DNA of 6,923 bases from Spirochaetales bacterium (lineage in GTDB: Bacteria > Spirochaetota > Spirochaetia > DSM-27196 > SLST01): positions 1 through 6,923 of the forward strand of contig SLST01000528.1 in assembly GCA_007130265.1 (NCBI GenBank), given 5' to 3'. A program made the position numbers and the translations under genes. Shown piece after piece: positions 6,680-6,923 of the stretch (position 1 is the first letter of the stretch; the number at the start of each line of letters is the position of its first letter). Below the pieces are notes generated by a model. The model saw only the letters and a list, made by a program, of their open reading frames with translations, was not told the origin of the DNA and searched no databases.

Positions 6680-6692
6680 CCGCCAGTGGCGG
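6680..6692. promoter_or_regulatory. 13-base palindrome in the divergent intergenic region
   Basis: CCGCCAGTGGCGG is a perfect odd palindrome (6-base arms around one central base). It lies about 85 bases upstream of the ATPase start and about 37 bases upstream of the plus-strand -35 box, a place where a regulator could affect both directions. It could be an operator or a small hairpin; the sequence does not tell which. Confidence 0.35.
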
Positions 6693-6709
6693 AGGTCACT
6701 CGCGATGTG

Positions 6710-6729
6710 CCCGGGTATGGCTCCCGGGT
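6710..6729. repeat. Paired CCCGGGT repeats abutting the plus-strand promoter
   Basis: CCCGGGT occurs at 6710-6716 and again at 6723-6729, 13 bases start to start. Because CCCGGG is self-complementary, the pair could also fold as a 6-base stem with a 7-base loop. The right copy runs into the -35 box TTGACG, which suits a regulator-binding site, though short GC repeats can arise by chance in GC-rich DNA. Confidence 0.35.
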
Positions 6730-6757
6730 TGACGTTGCCGAGGGGCATAGGTACTTT
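6729..6757 (+). promoter_or_regulatory. Candidate sigma70-type promoter of the right-edge gene
   Basis: TTGACG (6729-6734, five of six consensus bases) is followed after exactly 17 bases by TACTTT (6752-6757, three of six). A transcript would begin near 6764 and leave a leader of about 25 bases before the start codon at 6788. The -35 box is good and the -10 box weak, so this promoter may depend on an activator. Confidence 0.5.
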
Positions 6758-6777
6758 TGCAGCAACGAATCACGCAC

Positions 6778-6783
6778 AGAGGA
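6778..6783 (+). promoter_or_regulatory. Ribosome binding site of the right-edge gene
   Basis: AGAGGA lies 4 bases before ATG 6788. It favours that ATG over the one at 6784, whose frame gives only a 20-residue Arg-rich peptide before a stop. Confidence 0.5.
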
Positions 6784-6787
6784 ATGC

Positions 6788-6923
6788 ATGCCAAAAGACG
6801 GAGACGTCCGCGACGAAGCTGTAGAAACAACCGGCCGTACAGCTGAGGACGACGATCACCACGTACACGATCAGGAGGGCTCGCAGCCTCGGGCGGGACA
6901 CGGGGAGACCGCCTCCGGAGACG
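6788..6923 (+). CDS. Unidentified protein with acidic, disordered N-terminus (3' end outside window)
   Basis: ATG 6788 opens a frame that runs without a stop to the right edge (45 full codons). It has a ribosome binding site and a candidate promoter upstream. The visible residues start MPKDGDVRDEAVETTGRTAE and continue with an acidic run including three Asp (21-23) and a His-rich patch; 13 of 45 are Asp/Glu and there is no hydrophobic stretch, so this part is probably disordered and cytoplasmic. Acidic, variable N-termini of this sort occur in GrpE and in some other soluble proteins, but nothing diagnostic is visible and I saw no CIRCE element upstream, so I do not assign a product. It is divergent from the ABC operon and shares its 191-base upstream region. 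Confidence 0.6.
   Translation, partial: MPKDGDVRDEAVETTGRTAEDDDHHVHDQEGSQPRAGHGETASGD

Noticed and set aside
6597..6680. 28-residue N-terminal extension of the ATPase
   Set aside because: The extra residues are Arg-rich and unlike the family. ATG 6596 has a well-placed GGGAG, and MSIVQLEEVHKVYPLG is the normal beginning for this family.
1..6923. tRNA, rRNA, CRISPR arrays, insertion sequences or prophage parts
   Set aside because: Nearly all bases are explained by the annotated genes, and no cloverleaf, repeat array, transposase or terminal inverted repeat was seen.

Overview
The window is GC-rich, gene-dense bacterial DNA. It encodes the envelope proteins of a diderm (Gram-negative type) cell: two Sec signal peptides, an outer-membrane beta-barrel ending in Phe, and a LolA-like periplasmic carrier. 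A spirochaete, possibly salt-adapted, is my best guess. It rests on the LolA-like/FtsX/barrel gene set, the strongly acidic segments and the coiled-coil/HTH protein at the left edge. There is no rRNA or other marker gene, so this placement is weak.

Layout: (1) bases 1-512, plus strand: 3' part of a gene for a coiled-coil protein ending in a helix-turn-helix-like tail. (2) bases 501-535: a strong GC hairpin between convergent genes. (3) bases 539-6596, minus strand: a tight five-gene operon. In transcription order it holds an ABC ATPase of the LolD/MacB type (6596-5874), a large FtsX-type permease (5874-4315), a second FtsX-type permease (4311-2980), a secreted LolA-like protein (2950-2204) and an outer-membrane barrel protein (2203-539). 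Junctions are a 1-base overlap, 3-base gap, 29-base gap and 0-base gap, which implies one transcript and translational coupling. (4) bases 6597-6787: a divergent intergenic region with a plausible plus-strand sigma70-type promoter, paired CCCGGGT repeats and a 13-base palindrome. (5) bases 6788-6923, plus strand: the 5' end of an unidentified gene with a very acidic, probably disordered N-terminus.

Read together, the five-gene operon looks like a complete path from inner membrane to outer membrane. An ATPase drives a heteromeric FtsX-fold extractor, a LolA-like carrier takes a lipidated or hydrophobic cargo across the periplasm, and a barrel protein sits at the outer membrane where the classical Lol pathway would use LolB. 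The cargo cannot be read from the sequence. The main points for follow-up are the co-encoded barrel, the acidic segments in both the barrel protein and the first permease, and the absence of cysteine from all four envelope proteins.
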